Shown: positions 33,650 through 45,630 of the stretch, one piece after another
Numbering within the stretch: the stretch's first letter is position 1
Layout of the letters: the number at the start of each line of letters is the position of its first letter
Source: Bugulina stolonifera
Lineage: Eukaryota > Bryozoa > Gymnolaemata > Cheilostomatida > Bugulidae
NCBI GenBank assembly: GCA_935421135.1
Contig: OW285193.1
Location: forward strand, 9,666,496 to 9,730,495
Length of the DNA stretch: 64,000 nt
Reading direction: 5' to 3'
Made by a program: the position numbers and the translations under genes
The notes under the pieces: generated by a model
The model's input: only the letters and a program-made list of their open reading frames with translations
The model's database searches: none
Told to the model about the DNA's origin: nothing

Positions 33650-36600
33650 TCAAGTATCCATATTTGTAATATCAAAGTTAAATGCAAACATAGAGCTGTT
33701 TCCACAGAGTTTACTATTGCAATACGGTTGGGTAGATTCTATTGGTTGTTGACTTGAACTTTGTCCTGTATCTTCACTCTCATTGGCTGCCTCGTCTGAG
33801 ATGTGGAAACCAAACTGGAAGTCTCTAGTTGCAGAAGCCAGACTGTCGGGTGTAACGAAGGAACTGGATTTATAGTACTTACTTTTAGGTGCTTTATTGC
33901 TGGATACTTGAGTAATAGTCATACCCTGAGGTCCTGAAACAAGAATTTCAATAAAATAGAGTTCAGAAAAATTACACGAAACTATCAATGCAGAGATAGT
34001 GGAAGGAAAGATGATACCCAGTGTTTCTCAATTACCCCTAGTTTCATGGTCCAAACATTCTGCGGATAGCTGCTACAGTAGTGCATAGTTTTGTTAAACC
34101 TTATATTGTGATAGTTTAATTAGAGCTGCAGTAAGACAGCGTCGCTGATTAGTCTTCTGTACGCCAATAGAAATAGTACATTACAGTATAAAGTAGCATA
34201 ACTCCTTGTTTAATCAGAACAGGGAGTGACAGTTTCTAGCCAAATTAATTCGTCTTTCATTTCACAATCTTTGACCAATGTGGTGATTTATCCACCATCA
34301 TCAAATTTTCAATTATAAAAACAGGTCAATAAAACTGGAATACAATCAGCAAAATCCACAGTATTACTAATTCAGTGTGAAATAAACATGGTAGGAACAG
34401 AGTTATTCTAAAACAGCAGCTGTGGTTAGGTCACTCCGACCTCACACTACACAATGATCATTTGAGACTGCACTAAAAGCAACTGTAGGCACACTGTAAC
34501 CACATGTAGATAAATCACATTAAATGACTAGGGAGTTGTTTCCCTAATATTATATCATGATAAGGAAGCATAACTCCAAAATATGACTATTTTACAGTAT
34601 AACATAATATATGAAGCACATCTGACAGATTGGGAGCTATTGAGCGAGTCTCATCACGAGTACAACGAGCCTACGATACCCAATACAAACCAAGCCATAT
34701 TAGTAGATGTACTGTACAGAGATGGCCTGGGTATAGTGAGGTAACTGGGCTGTCAGATAGAGCACACAATAGTCAAACCATCAAACAATTGGTTTTGCTC
34801 TTTCAAACCAATACAGAAGAAAACAAGCGGACTCAAAGATGGCTTTGAGAATATTCATCTTGCTAACAAAATGGTTTTTCTTCGTGAGGTGAATGGACAT
34901 ATAACCTAAGCCAGATCTTGAAGAACCTACAAAAGCTTGATTGTAGCCTACATGGATGCACTATATCTCCTTTCCCACTAGAGGACCAAATTTGCCACAA
35001 GTCCACCGCCTTACCATGTTTGATGCGGACACATGCGTCAAGACCCTCAAACTACAGAGTTGGCTTTTGGTGCAGATGCCAAAACAAATGTGTCGTCAAA
35101 TCTCAGATTTCATCTCACTCTCTTCTACGTCAAACAATGGGCCCATTGCCCAAACAAATACCATAAACTAGCACAGATAACATGCTATCCTGTGTATCAA
35201 AGACAACCTGTTATCTAATATGAACAGCATCACTTTAATTTCTCAACATTGCTCATTCTCACTAAAACATGTCACTAGTTTGGAGTTATCCTCCCTTTGA
35301 TTGGATGATACATCCGCAGGCCCCCTAATATAGTGCTTAGTTGGACACTTCATGGTTAATACTAACATAGGATCAACACATACATAATGGTATACTTCAC
35401 AGTCTTTCTATTTACACTGAATCTAAATTGAATGAAACGCAGGCAATAACAACTCCAACTACCACAAGCATGTAGGGCATTGCTGGCATTGAATGGACAG
35501 TAAATAGTGAAGCAGTAGAATACAAGACGAGATAAGTATAGCCTGGGTACCAAACCCATTAATTAAGAAAGAATGATGAAATGCCTCCCTAACGACCGAA
35601 TATATTGGCCAACAAGCTCAGAATACAATGTCTATCTAACCTCATCAGATACCATTATTAATGAATGCGAGACTGATGGATAACACTAGGTCAATGTTCA
35701 TCTGAGTAGAATGGTTATGCATATAATACTGCTCCTACCCCATGAGGGAACACAACTCCAAGTGTGATAAGTTAGTTTAATAGTTCAGCAACTTCTCCAA
35801 GACCACTCACTACGAACGCAGAACTCAAGCTACAGCAAGTGGCTAATGTTACAAGGATCTGATGCTCAAGTAGAAAATAGACAGCGTGAACCTTATATGC
35901 AGCAGTGCAGACAACAAACCACAATGCTACCAATATTGTACCGTAATATTGCCCATTATGTATCCGCAGAAGTCAGTCATGCAGCAGCACAACCACACAC
36001 ATACATACACAAAAGTTTGATCTCTAACCCAACGAATCAGAGCTAGCGATGTGAATTAGAGGGGGGGGGGGGGACCCATCTACAATGACGATGACCTATA
36101 TAATTGCTAAATACACCTACTTATAGAGTACTGTCTCTCCTCTTGCTCCATGGTTTGCCTGTAGTCACCAAACGTCATTCTCATCACCTGCCGTTTCTTG
36201 ACCAATGGGGTGCGAGGATTTGACAGGATCTTCCATGTCTTCATCGCCTCCTCAGCTGTGGAAAGGTAATAAGTGATTTAGTAAGACAACTGGAGCCTTT
36301 AGTAAAGTTACCCACACTAAACCTATAGTAGTGAGCTACACTATCAATTACTCCTCAACTGTGCAATAATTCAACAACAGCATTAATAGTCCATCAGCTG
36401 AGTAGCAAAATTGTGACTTTTCGCTCCTGACCTCTCCAATCTACGCAATTTTTTGTATACAGATAGATTAAAATATGGGAAGTTCAAATCCACTTACTAA
36501 CCCCTCGAAATCACTTGACAAAAGAGTGAAAATATAATTTTTTCAAAATTTTTAAATTTAGAGTTGTCTGCTCCTTACTCGCTGTTGGAAATTATTAGAA

Positions 36601-39600
36601 TCCCCCTACGCCAACTTTCATTGGTCAGTTGCATGCACTTCCTGTCATCTAAGAAAGTGTAGTAGCAACAAAGATAGTGGATACTAGATTTGGTAACTTT
36701 TGTAGCAGATGTTTAATGATAAATTCATTCAGTTCTCCATATTGGTTATCTTGAAAGTTAAATGGAGCATCCAAAGAATGACAGTACAAGAAGTTCTGCA
36801 GCTCTGACAAACTGTTCTCTAAATAAATATTGACATAGACATTCATTGAAGAATGGAAACAGCTAGACATAAGACAAGGAGTTTGAACTGAGAGTTAACT
36901 CACTCGAGGGTTTACAGCACATAATATAGGTCTATCATGAGAATCACTAGAAACCAAAGACTAATTATGGCATCAGTTTCTCTGGAAAAGGTATGTGACT
37001 GACTAGTAGAAAGTTTATATTCAATAGATATAGTAGCTAGTTGGTTGAAAAATTTGAACTTAATTTTCTTGATTTTGTGACATGGATAAGAATTTCAGTT
37101 AACTTATTTATATATTAAAATTTATAGCAATTATTTTTTAATGTAAACATGGATTTATCCATAATTATAATTAATAATAATCATTATTTTATGAAAGTCT
37201 TATTGCTTATTCCATTACCATGTGAATTATGCTCATAACGCGTCACAAATCTATTATTTATAATTACTCAATATATTATTTTTATAATAATGTAATTAAA
37301 TGTGATAAGAATTATCGCAATCAGCAAAATGTTTTTGCATGATCTTGATCCACAAGAAATTTATAAAATAAATGTAGTTTTAAATACACATGTATAATCA
37401 TTTATTATGATTATAAACAGATCCAGTGTATACAAAATTATACTATTTGTAGTCTTGTATTGTGTTGCTCTGTTATTATACGTTATACTGTAGCAAGACC
37501 GCTATAGTAGCCTACGTGTACATTTTGCCTAGCAATGCAATATAAAATTCAATTCATTTTGATTTCAATGTATATAATTAAGCGTAATGTTCAAGTAGTT
37601 CAATCGAGGTTGTCGTTATGTTCCATATTTACATGTACAAGATATTTTCAGGAGGATACCAGCATTAAAACTGTGGCATTAATTTCACTGTGAAGACTGC
37701 AGTTATGTTTGCCTTTCTGTTATTTCCCATGCACACAGCCCTTCCATTCCTATTATTCTTCTACTAATATTTTACCACCTACACCCTAGAATAATTCTTT
37801 GTTTCTGGACCAGTACATTTATATTTCATTACCTACAGTTGTAAAGCCTTTGCTGTTTTAGGTGCAAGTTGCATTGCTGAAAAGTGACCGTGAAGATGTG
37901 ATTGGTGAGTGATAAGGCGTCTGTATCCATACCAGCGTTACAAGATATGCACAGCAAGTCTGCTGACAAACCTCGCCTTAGTAAGTATGTTCATACTGCC
38001 GATGTAAGGGGCTAGATGTGTGTTGATTGGATATCATAAAATATCTTTGATGGATGACATATACATGTACATTGTAAGGGAGCAGCCGTGGCTTATGGGT
38101 TAGGATGCTGAGCTTCCATGCTGTAGGTTCCAGGTTCAAACCCCGGTCACGGTGGTGTTAGGAAGAGCATCCAGCCACAATTGCTCCTGTGCCACATATT
38201 AAAGTCCTTGGGGTCATGGCTTCAAGGCAACTCCTCTACCCCTGCACAAAGAAAAGGCCATGTTATCTGAGCCTTTCTCACAGGGAGTTGGCCAGCACTG
38301 GCACCTGGCAGTGAGAGCTGCTAGGGGCTGGTCACGCCGAGGAGTATAAGTCGGTGAGTTTTATATACATGTACATTGTACATGTAAGAATTCCTTGAAG
38401 CAGAACTCTTCACTTTTCTCCCTTATGTTCAAACATGCAGAAGTTTAAATTACAAGCACGCGTACATGCGCTTACATTATGAAAGGTAAAAACAGATATA
38501 ATTTGTTGTTTAGCAATTCATATCCTTGGAAACATCTTTTAAAAAAAATTAGATGAGTTTGTGTATTTTTGTCTTTTGCTAGGACGGACTGGCTAGAAAC
38601 AATGGTGTTGTGTTACTACCTCAACTGAATCTCGATCAACCTCAGCAGAATACAGTACCACCGATGGTGATGATGACAAGAGTCCATAAACTGAGCCCTG
38701 TTAACTATGGATGAGAGAATGATGTAAATCTCACCTACAAAGTTATTTAGTGGTGAAACTGTTTATCCTAACATGTTACATACTGTCTGTTGCTCCTGTA
38801 AGAAGACCAATAACATGCAAGTACACAGTACCAGATGATATATAGGTACTTGTATGCCTGTATATTAATTGTAAGTTTAGCCTAAATTCTAATTTTAAAT
38901 TTATATGCATATCATGTTTTGTGCTTGTGTTACGGTTACCTGTATGATTACCTGTATGGTTACCTGTATGGTTACCTGTATGGTTACCTGTATGGTTACC
39001 TGTATGGTTACTTGTATGGTTACCTGTATGGTTACCTGAATGGTTACCTGAATGGTTACCTGTATCTTACGGAATCAAATTATAATTAATTTTTTAGATT
39101 CATATTACAGCACATTTTGCTTCCAACTTGAGTCTATTAGCTCTAGTTCTTATTGTCCCTGTAAGAAGTCATTATGTCATGGGTTTTTGCATATATTGTA
39201 TGCTTTGTCACTGAATATAATATACTACCTAACCTGTATCTTTAATTGTAATAAAGTACATCAATATTATCTTACAATCGCTGGGCTGATGCCGAAACTA
39301 CACTACAAGATACACTGATGGCTTATAAGTTCTCAAGTAGATACAGTAGAACAGCACTAGAGTATACTTGGAAGGTCACCTGTGTAACAGCAAATGTTTA
39401 TAACATGCTAAAGCTTTCATGAATGATTGTTTTACGTGTTATTTCCTCTGTGACAAAAGAGATGTTGCTTTCCGTAGAAAGTCTGCACAGGTTGTCATGT
39501 TATTATGCACAGGGTATTGCACTAAATGTAGTAACACCATCCTTAAATAGGAAGAAAGTCATTGTCAAACTATTCTGGAATCATGAGATTGAGGCCTTGT

Positions 39601-41464
39601 TTACGATAACACCAAAAATCTTTGCAGTTTGTGGAAATTTCAATGATTTGCTGTTATTAGGAATTATCCCCCTCCGTAACGAAATGATTTATCTTTTAAT
39701 CATAGAGCTTTTGGACTGACACTCATAAAATTTGACATGGAGCACTAGACTGCTTGTGGTAGCATCATAGTTGAATATGAAGAGCCTATGTGTTATGGAT
39801 TTGGTGCCAGAAGGTTTTCTATTATAGGGAATTATCCCCTCTGTAACGAAGGAATTTTCCCTGTAATTATACGACCTTTGAACTGACACTTATGAATTTT
39901 GACACAGACCACTAGACTGCTTGTGGTAGCATCATAGTTGAATATGAAGAGCCTATGTGTTATGGATTTTGTGTCAGAAGGTTTGCAAACCACAAAAGAT
40001 GGCAAATATTGGCAATTTTTGCTGAGGGGGTGAACTTTGACCTAAAATTTGAGGTCTCCGTCAACATATTTCAGAGGGTTAGTTTCCAGAATCATAAAAT
40101 TCAGGTTCTGTTTACTTTGGAGCCAAAAATTTGTGTAGATTGGAGAGGTCAGGAGCGAACTTCAAAAACTAAGCCACTTTTTGATGGTTGGCTGATGGAC
40201 TATAATGGTCCGAGTTTGCCAAAGAGATTGTAGAGCCATTCACTGAGCAACAGAACATCAAAACCACCTGAGTGCATGGCCTGGAAAACAAATACTCAAA
40301 TGTTGCCATCTAAACTTTAAGATTCACACAGTAAGGAGAAAGGAAAGGACTGAACATGAGAGGCCAGTGTTATACATTGTATATAATCCTACTCTGCTTT
40401 GGAGTTGTGTTCTGTTGCTTCATCTGAGCTTCAAGTCTCTCTAGACACCAGGCAATCTCTTGAAGTAAAGCCTGAAATATAACCAGACTACATTTTGATT
40501 AAAACATATAGTCACACGCATTACTTACCCCAAACCAGCATGTTTAGGCTGCAATCACTAACATTATATATTTTGTTGAAATACTAGCATACTTATCTAG
40601 ATTACTTTCGAAAAAGTGGATGCATCCAATAGTACTTCAGTACTACCTACAGCAGGCTAATATACTGGTTCAAATAGTTACAGATATTGCACTGACATTT
40701 AGAGAAATTACCCAGCAGCAGAATGCCAGCTGTCAGGTGTTACTACAAAACTTATCACTACTGGTATATATATCCTTCAAGTAAAACAACCATGGAAATA
40801 TAACTACCCTACCGCCTACCCTACTACTACTATATACTACAATACCTTGTGCACTACATGTATGTTATTTATGATATTAGTATTGGTATAGCTGTAGCTT
40901 AAACAGATAAGAGAAGACAACTCAATAGTGAGCATTGAAATGATGGATATAACAACCTACTGGCATGGCTGGCTCATAATCAGACACACTATACTAAATG
41001 TAGTCCCTAAATATACCGATAATATCTACAATGTACCTGCTCAGCTTGTCCTGCAGAGACAGTTTCACCAGACGCACCCGGAACCTAGAGAAGAAATACA
41101 GTACAATTAACTAGGTAGTGCAGTTTGAAATTTATATCAAACATAGCACATTGGTCTTAAAGTGAGGTAAAGAATATAGTACATACCTGCATGGCAAATC
41201 AGTAAGTGCTTTGATAGGTTTACAGGGTCAAACACATTCAAATTAACTCAATTAACTTTCTACCGTAACTAAACAAAAACTTTGCAAGAAATGCAATTGA
41301 CATTTATGTGTGAATTTAAACTTTTAGTGTCGAGTGTTGATGGATTATACAGCAGAAAATTAGCAGTAGATTTAAAGATACAACACCTGTGAAGTATTTC
41401 CAGCAGAAGATGGGCGAGGCGGAGGTGGGCCAGAAGATTTACCTCTCAAACGTTTGGGGGGCAT
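33650..41464 (-). CDS. C8orf33: C8orf33 / UPF0488 family protein, five exons
   Basis: Minus-strand exons 41387-41464 (ATG), 41037-41084, 40393-40471, 36121-36255 and 33650-33933 (stop TGA) have GT-AG borders and phases 0, 0, 1, 1, adding to 207 residues. Family signatures are clear. ALLQEIAWCLERLEAQM with PKQ is the helix near the N-terminus, and PRTPLVKKRQVMRMTFGDYR is the most conserved block of UPF0488 proteins. RDFQFGF lies further on; vertebrate members end in a similar FRFNFF. The N-terminus is Lys/Arg/Pro-rich (MPPKRLRGK), and the C-terminus is Ser/Gln-rich and longer than expected. The molecular function of the family is unknown. Intron 3 is 4.1 kb and full of repeats. The donor of exon 3 (A|GTAGGA) is weak, but phase and homology support it. 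Confidence 0.87.
33934..36120. other. intron 4 of the C8orf33 homologue
   Basis: Several short plus-strand frames (34630-35220, 35846-36046) with more balanced composition may be old transposon coding debris, but no domain was recognised. A 14-base G run lies at 36060-36073. Confidence 0.5.
36382..36470 (-). repeat. dispersed repeat, inverted relative to 40.1 kb
   Basis: The complement of this segment (GTAGATTGGAGAGGTCAGGAGCGA ... GCTGATGGACTAT) matches 40135-40205. Both copies lie in intron 3 of the C8orf33 homologue, so the intron RNA could pair with itself. Confidence 0.7.
36967..38714 (+). CDS. possible small spliced gene inside C8orf33 intron 3 (antisense)
   Basis: A start ATG with eight codons (36967-36990, MASVSLEK) ends at a GTATGT donor. 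A block at 37862-37904 begins after a pyrimidine-rich TTTTAG in the matching phase (VQVALLKSDREDVI) and ends at a strong GTGAGT. A third open block, 38583-38714 (DGLARNNGVVLLPQLNLD ... TGA), follows TTTTGCTAG. The first two join perfectly in phase. The third fits only if a weaker donor inside the second (GAT|GTGATT) is used; with the strong donor the frame stops after three residues. No family is recognised. It could be a non-coding transcript or chance. Confidence 0.3.
38077..38362 (+). mobile_element. tRNA-derived SINE (family 1) with perfect 18-bp target duplication
   Basis: Flanked on both sides by ATATACATGTACATTGTA (38059-38076 and 38363-38380). The head has an A-box-like TGGCTTATGGGTTAGG and the B-box-like GGTTCAAACCC. 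The body has GTTAGGAAGAGCATCCAGCC and GGCTGGTCACGCCGAGGA, and the tail AAGTCGGTGAGTTTT. The perfect duplication indicates a recent insertion. Confidence 0.92.
38933..39066. repeat. 12-bp minisatellite, about 11 copies
   Basis: Unit GGTTACCTGTAT repeated head to tail with a few changes (GATT, CTTG, TGAA). Lies in intron 3 of the C8orf33 homologue. Confidence 0.92.
39658..39990. repeat. tandem duplication with about 167-bp period
   Basis: GGAATTATCCCC.T..GTAACGAA occurs at about 39660 and 39828. CACTAGACTGCTTGTGGTAG is at 39743 and 39910, followed in both by CATCATAGTTGAATATGAAG and TGTGTTATGGATTT. Confidence 0.88.
40119..40205 (+). repeat. dispersed repeat, partner of 36.4 kb
   Basis: GATTGGAGAGGTCAGGAGCG and GGCTGATGGACTATAATGG are the inverse of 36382-36470. 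Confidence 0.7.
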
Positions 41465-41876
41465 TGTCCCAGTCTTCTCTAGAATACAGCTATTGTAGAG
41501 TGTCTACATTCAGAACAACAGAAATAACGCATTTCTTTTGATATTCAAATGAAAGCCTGTCAAATATGGGTTTGTTTATTTACATCTGGACACCTCACTT
41601 TTCTGACCATGACGTCACATACTGCACTATATCCAGAGAATACAGAAGCTTAAATAGTATGTAGCATGTATTGTGTACACAGATACACCAAACTCTGCTG
41701 ATTTCAAAACTATATGAGATGATAAGGTAGGCCTATCACACAAGTTTATGGAATGTGTAAAGAAGCCATGAAAACCTGCCCTGTGTTATGGTAAGGTTAG
41801 AGGTTTTAGATCAACCTTATTTCCTTTTTCTGTAATTTTCAGTTATACATGTGTGAAACTGCTTTAATGTTATACA
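41465..41876. other. upstream region of the C8orf33 homologue
   Basis: Would hold the promoter of the minus-strand gene. No clear TATA or initiator was picked out. Nothing else seen. Confidence 0.4.
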
Positions 41877-42150
41877 TATAGAAGGGGATCGTAGCGTGAT
41901 GAGCAGTATTTCATATTATTTGATAGCTATCTATCCATGAGACCATGGGTTAGGGCTCCGAATTGTCAAATGAGAGATCCAGGTCCACTTTCGCAAAAGT
42001 CATTGACTGTGTTAGGGAGCGTATCAAACCTGTTCTACCTAGGCACTTAGGATCTTTCCCCAACCACAACACAAGATACAGGTTTCTTTAGATCACTCAT
42101 TTTTACTTGGGGTTAATAGTGGGAATTAAACCTGGTAAAATATTCTATAC
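41877..42150 (+). mobile_element. diverged SINE (family 2)
   Basis: Shares with 43797-44050 the tail CTTTAGATC..T..TTTCTTACTTGGGGTTAATAG-type, the stretch around CAGGTTTCTTTAGATCACTC, and an ending of the GGGATTAATAGCAGGAA / GGGTTAATAGTGGGAA kind. The tRNA-like head is damaged. Confidence 0.55.
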
Positions 42151-43478
42151 AGTCATGTGTTATACAGACATAAAATTTGCCAGAACAGAAGTATTATGGC
42201 AGCAGGAGATAATCACAAACAATGTTCCTAAATAAACATTAATTAATTTCAATTTCTAATTTAAAGAATCAAATGACTTAAATTTTCTATAGAGATTATA
42301 CATGTACATTATGCTTTATAATACATGTAGCTTATTTTTAAATAAACAAGAATTTTAAAACCTAACTAATTTTGTCAAAATGCTATAGGCCCTAAATGTT
42401 TGTAAAACCCAAGTTTTAAATAAGCTTAGTATTTAACAGAGGTGTTGTAGTCTACTCGAGTATATTTACAAGTACATTTTGAAAATACTTGGTACAATGT
42501 TTTATATTGCCTGTAACCTCTTTGGTGAGTTTGCCTGGGACCTTCGGGATCTCCGTCGGGGGGTTTTCCGGCAGCAGTTGGCGGCTTGCCTGTGGGGGGT
42601 GGGTGGATCTTGATCGGCTGCTTTTTGTTCCCTCGGCAGTTCAGCTGTCGGGGTTGTGGAGTGTTGAATGGGGCTGTCATAACTCTAGTTTCGAACTACC
42701 TGACAAGCTCCTTTGTATTTTTTAGTTACCTTTTGTTTTTTAAAAAAATACAACTTATTTCCTTGCTTTTAGAATACAATAAAAACCACAATTAAAAAAA
42801 CAAACTTAGTTTTACTTCCTAGTTCAAAATTATACCTGTAATTTTCAATTACTTGAAAACACCGGTACTTACTTGCACTCATGCTTGTTATAAGTAATTT
42901 TAAAAAATAAAGGTTAGGTTTTGACATGGAGAGAGGGACATCATATTGATATTACTTACACCGTAGAACTTTTTAGTTGGACACGAATTTAAAGTTAGCA
43001 ACAGCTGATATTATTGTAGGTTACATGACACAATTCTACAGCGTATTTATTAGCAATTATTTGCAATCACAACTGTACTTGTACTCCTGCTTGTATTTGC
43101 TGACTTGCCGTTGTACTTTACTTGTACTTGATCTCCATGTTAAAAAATTACTTGTACTTGCTCTTCTTCGCACATGATTTGATACTTTACTCGTACTTGG
43201 CTCAATTTTCAGAACAACAGCTCTGATTTCAATAAGCATCGCCATTGGGCTTGGCTATTTGATTAAAAGCTAAACTTATTGAATTTATGAAAATCGAGAA
43301 TCACATAAAATGAAAATAAAATTGAATGATATCAAATAATTATGAAATGAAATATTAATATTTTATTTCAATTTCTCAATATCAATCAACATGAATATGA
43401 TTTATGGAATTATGAATTTGAAATAATGCATTGCGCCATCACCTCATACCATTGAGTGACCATTATAATAATTACTAT
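42151..43478. other. intergenic DNA with a GC-rich patch
   Basis: 42520-42690 is G/C-rich (CGGGATCTCCGTCGGGGGG) and open in several frames. It may be a transposon end, and no domain was recognised. 43075-43210 is built from imperfect repeats of ACTTGTACTTG. Confidence 0.4.
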
Positions 43479-43482
43479 TATA

Positions 43483-43755
43483 GGGGTAGCCATAGCTTAG
43501 TGGCTAGAATGCTGAACCTTCACGGTCACGGTAGTGTTAGGAAGAGCATCCAGCCTCAATCGCTCCTGTGCCTCGGATAAGAGTCCTTGCAGTCAGGCAG
43601 GCCAGCATAGCTTCAAGGCAACTCCTCTACCCCCGCCAAATAAGGCCATACTATCTGGCGTTTCTCACAGGAAATTGGTCAGCATTGACACCTGGCAGTT
43701 CAAACTGCAAAGGGCTGGTCACGCCGAGGAATACAAGCCGGTGAGTTTTTCTTTT
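43483..43755 (+). mobile_element. SINE family 1, copy with deleted B box
   Basis: Same family as 38.1 kb (TAGCCATAGCTTAGTGGCTAG; GTGTTAGGAAGAGCATCCAGCC; GGCTGGTCACGCCGAGGA; AAGCCGGTGAGTTTT). The stretch with the B box between the head and CACGGTCACGGTAG is missing, so this copy probably cannot be transcribed by pol III. Confidence 0.88.
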
Positions 43756-43794
43756 TGTGAGTTATTTACTATAATAATCATTGTATAATCATAA

Positions 43795-44050
43795 TGAGCT
43801 GCCGTGGCCTAGTGGTAAGGGCTCTGGACTTTCATGTGGGAGTCCCAGGTTCGATTCCTATAGGGGTCATTGGTGGTGTTAGCAAGGGCATCCAACCTTA
43901 AATGCTCCTGTGCTACTTCAGTAACTTTGCCATTGGTGAAGTGCCTTTTCCACCCCAAATTAGAAAAAATGCAGATCTCTTTAGATCTTTGGTTTCTTAC
44001 CTGGGATTAATAGCAGGAAGTAAAATTGGTAAGTTTTGGTAAGATTTTTA
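43795..44050 (+). mobile_element. tRNA-derived SINE (family 2)
   Basis: Head GAGCTGCCGTGGCCTAGTGG (A box) and GGTTCGATTCC (B box), then GTGTTAGCAAGGGCATCCAACC, a different body (TTTAGATCTTTGGTTTCTTAC) and GTAAGTTTTGGTAAG. The conserved GCATCCA core is shared with family 1, but the tails differ. Confidence 0.85.
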
Positions 44051-45413
44051 ATCATAATGAATATATTTACTATTAGGCCTATTATATTATTTATATTATT
44101 ATAAAATAATATATTTGCATCGAATACTTGGTGATTGTCATTGTTGAAAAATACGAGAAAAAATAAAATGAAAATTTTTATGTAGGCCTAGGCTTATATT
44201 TAATATAAATATTACATTGCATTCTGTTCTAATGACCACCTCTATCTACTGTATTATTATTTATCGATATTATTATTTTATCTTCACCTTTTAACTTATT
44301 TTTTACAACACATTTAATTTATTATAGAAACATTACACTATTTTGTCAATTTTAGCTTTATAAAAATAGGACTTTTTAATTTTAAGGTTTTTAACACTAA
44401 AGTTTCAAATTTAAAATTAAGCTTTAAGTAATTTTGTCGATTTGAATATCAGATAAGATAAATATTATATGATGAACATGATATTCGTCACACTTTTATT
44501 AATATTAATATTCTTCTTCTGATCGTCATATCGACAGCATTGATTGATATTGATATTCAGTATTAGAATAGAATATCAATATGAATATGAATATTTTATT
44601 ATTATATTTATATTATAATTATTATTATTATTATTATAAATTATAATTTATAATTATTTTATATTATTATAATTATATTATAATAATATTATTATTGTTA
44701 TTGTAATTATTAATTATATTGATTATTATTATTATATAATAATAATTAATTTCATGTAATAAACAATATATAAATCCGCAATAAATGTAAATAAAAAGGT
44801 TATAAGTAGATGTATTTGCATACTATAAATACAGAACATTTGATTAAATTTGCCTTGCCAATTGTGCCAATAAAAATACAGGTTATCCTCGCTAAATGAC
44901 CACGCCACTAGACTTTTATTCATCTACAGGAAATGGAAAATCCAAAGCATTGACCATAGAGGTAGGTATTCCCAGAGCTATTGAGTAGAGAGTTATGCTT
45001 TCCTATAGGCCATATAATACATCTCGCATAGTTCTAAGCAAACAGGCCACGCCCACATTTGGCTAAGCTGATTCATATATATTACAATGTAATGGCCATG
45101 TGCTGATTTTGTAAGCTTGTGCTAATTCACATTTTTAAGGGTTTTTATGACAATTGAGCCACAAATGCCTTTTTCTATGATACAGAGCAGCTCTTAGGCT
45201 ACAACATGAATATTTTACTTTCTCAAAAAAGTAAATACAACTCCATTTACAACTTGTTTAACTTCTGAAATTGACATCAGCTGTTGGTTTCACAAGTGGT
45301 ATGTGAAAGCAGGTTTGAGTACATCATAAACTGAATGACCTAGGACACCTTTTGTTATTAAAGAGCCAGATTATTCAATGTCTTTTTGAATTAGAGTGTA
45401 AATCCGATGATTT
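44051..45413. other. AT-rich low-complexity region
   Basis: 44560-44760 is almost pure A/T, with runs of ATT and TAA that can fold on themselves. CATAGAGGTAGGTATTCCC at about 44957 is repeated, inverted, at 51310. No gene seen. Confidence 0.6.
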
Positions 45414-45630
45414 TCTGACCTGTGGCCTCAAACACAACTCTTTAACGTGGCTGCCCAATAGCAGAGCAAATCGAGGGGTCACCACCCTCCTAGTGCTGGA
45501 TATTTTTATAGTTTGATATGGCACAGAGGTAAAACTTTCTTTGGGACAAAAACCTCTAATTAATTGACTGGACCCGAACCCATGTCCTTTCAGGTAACTT
45601 GCACTATTTCTGCAAGATGCCCTAGTCCTC
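45414..45630 (-). mobile_element. tRNA-derived SINE (family 3), minus strand
   Basis: On the minus strand a B-box-like GGTTCGGGTCC lies near 45572-45582, preceded by TGCAAGTTACCTGAAAGGAC. The body matches 22286-22440 (GCTGCCCAATAGCAGAGC, TCGAGGGG, GCTGGATATT). Confidence 0.65.

Noticed and set aside
34630..35220. Cluster of short overlapping plus-strand frames in C8orf33 intron 4
   Set aside because: Composition hints at old coding DNA, but frames are short, mutually overlapping, and match no domain I can name.
38077..38160. tRNA gene
   Set aside because: Only A-box and B-box-like elements are present. No complete cloverleaf can be drawn, and the rest is a SINE body. The same holds for the heads at 11.4 and 43.8 kb.
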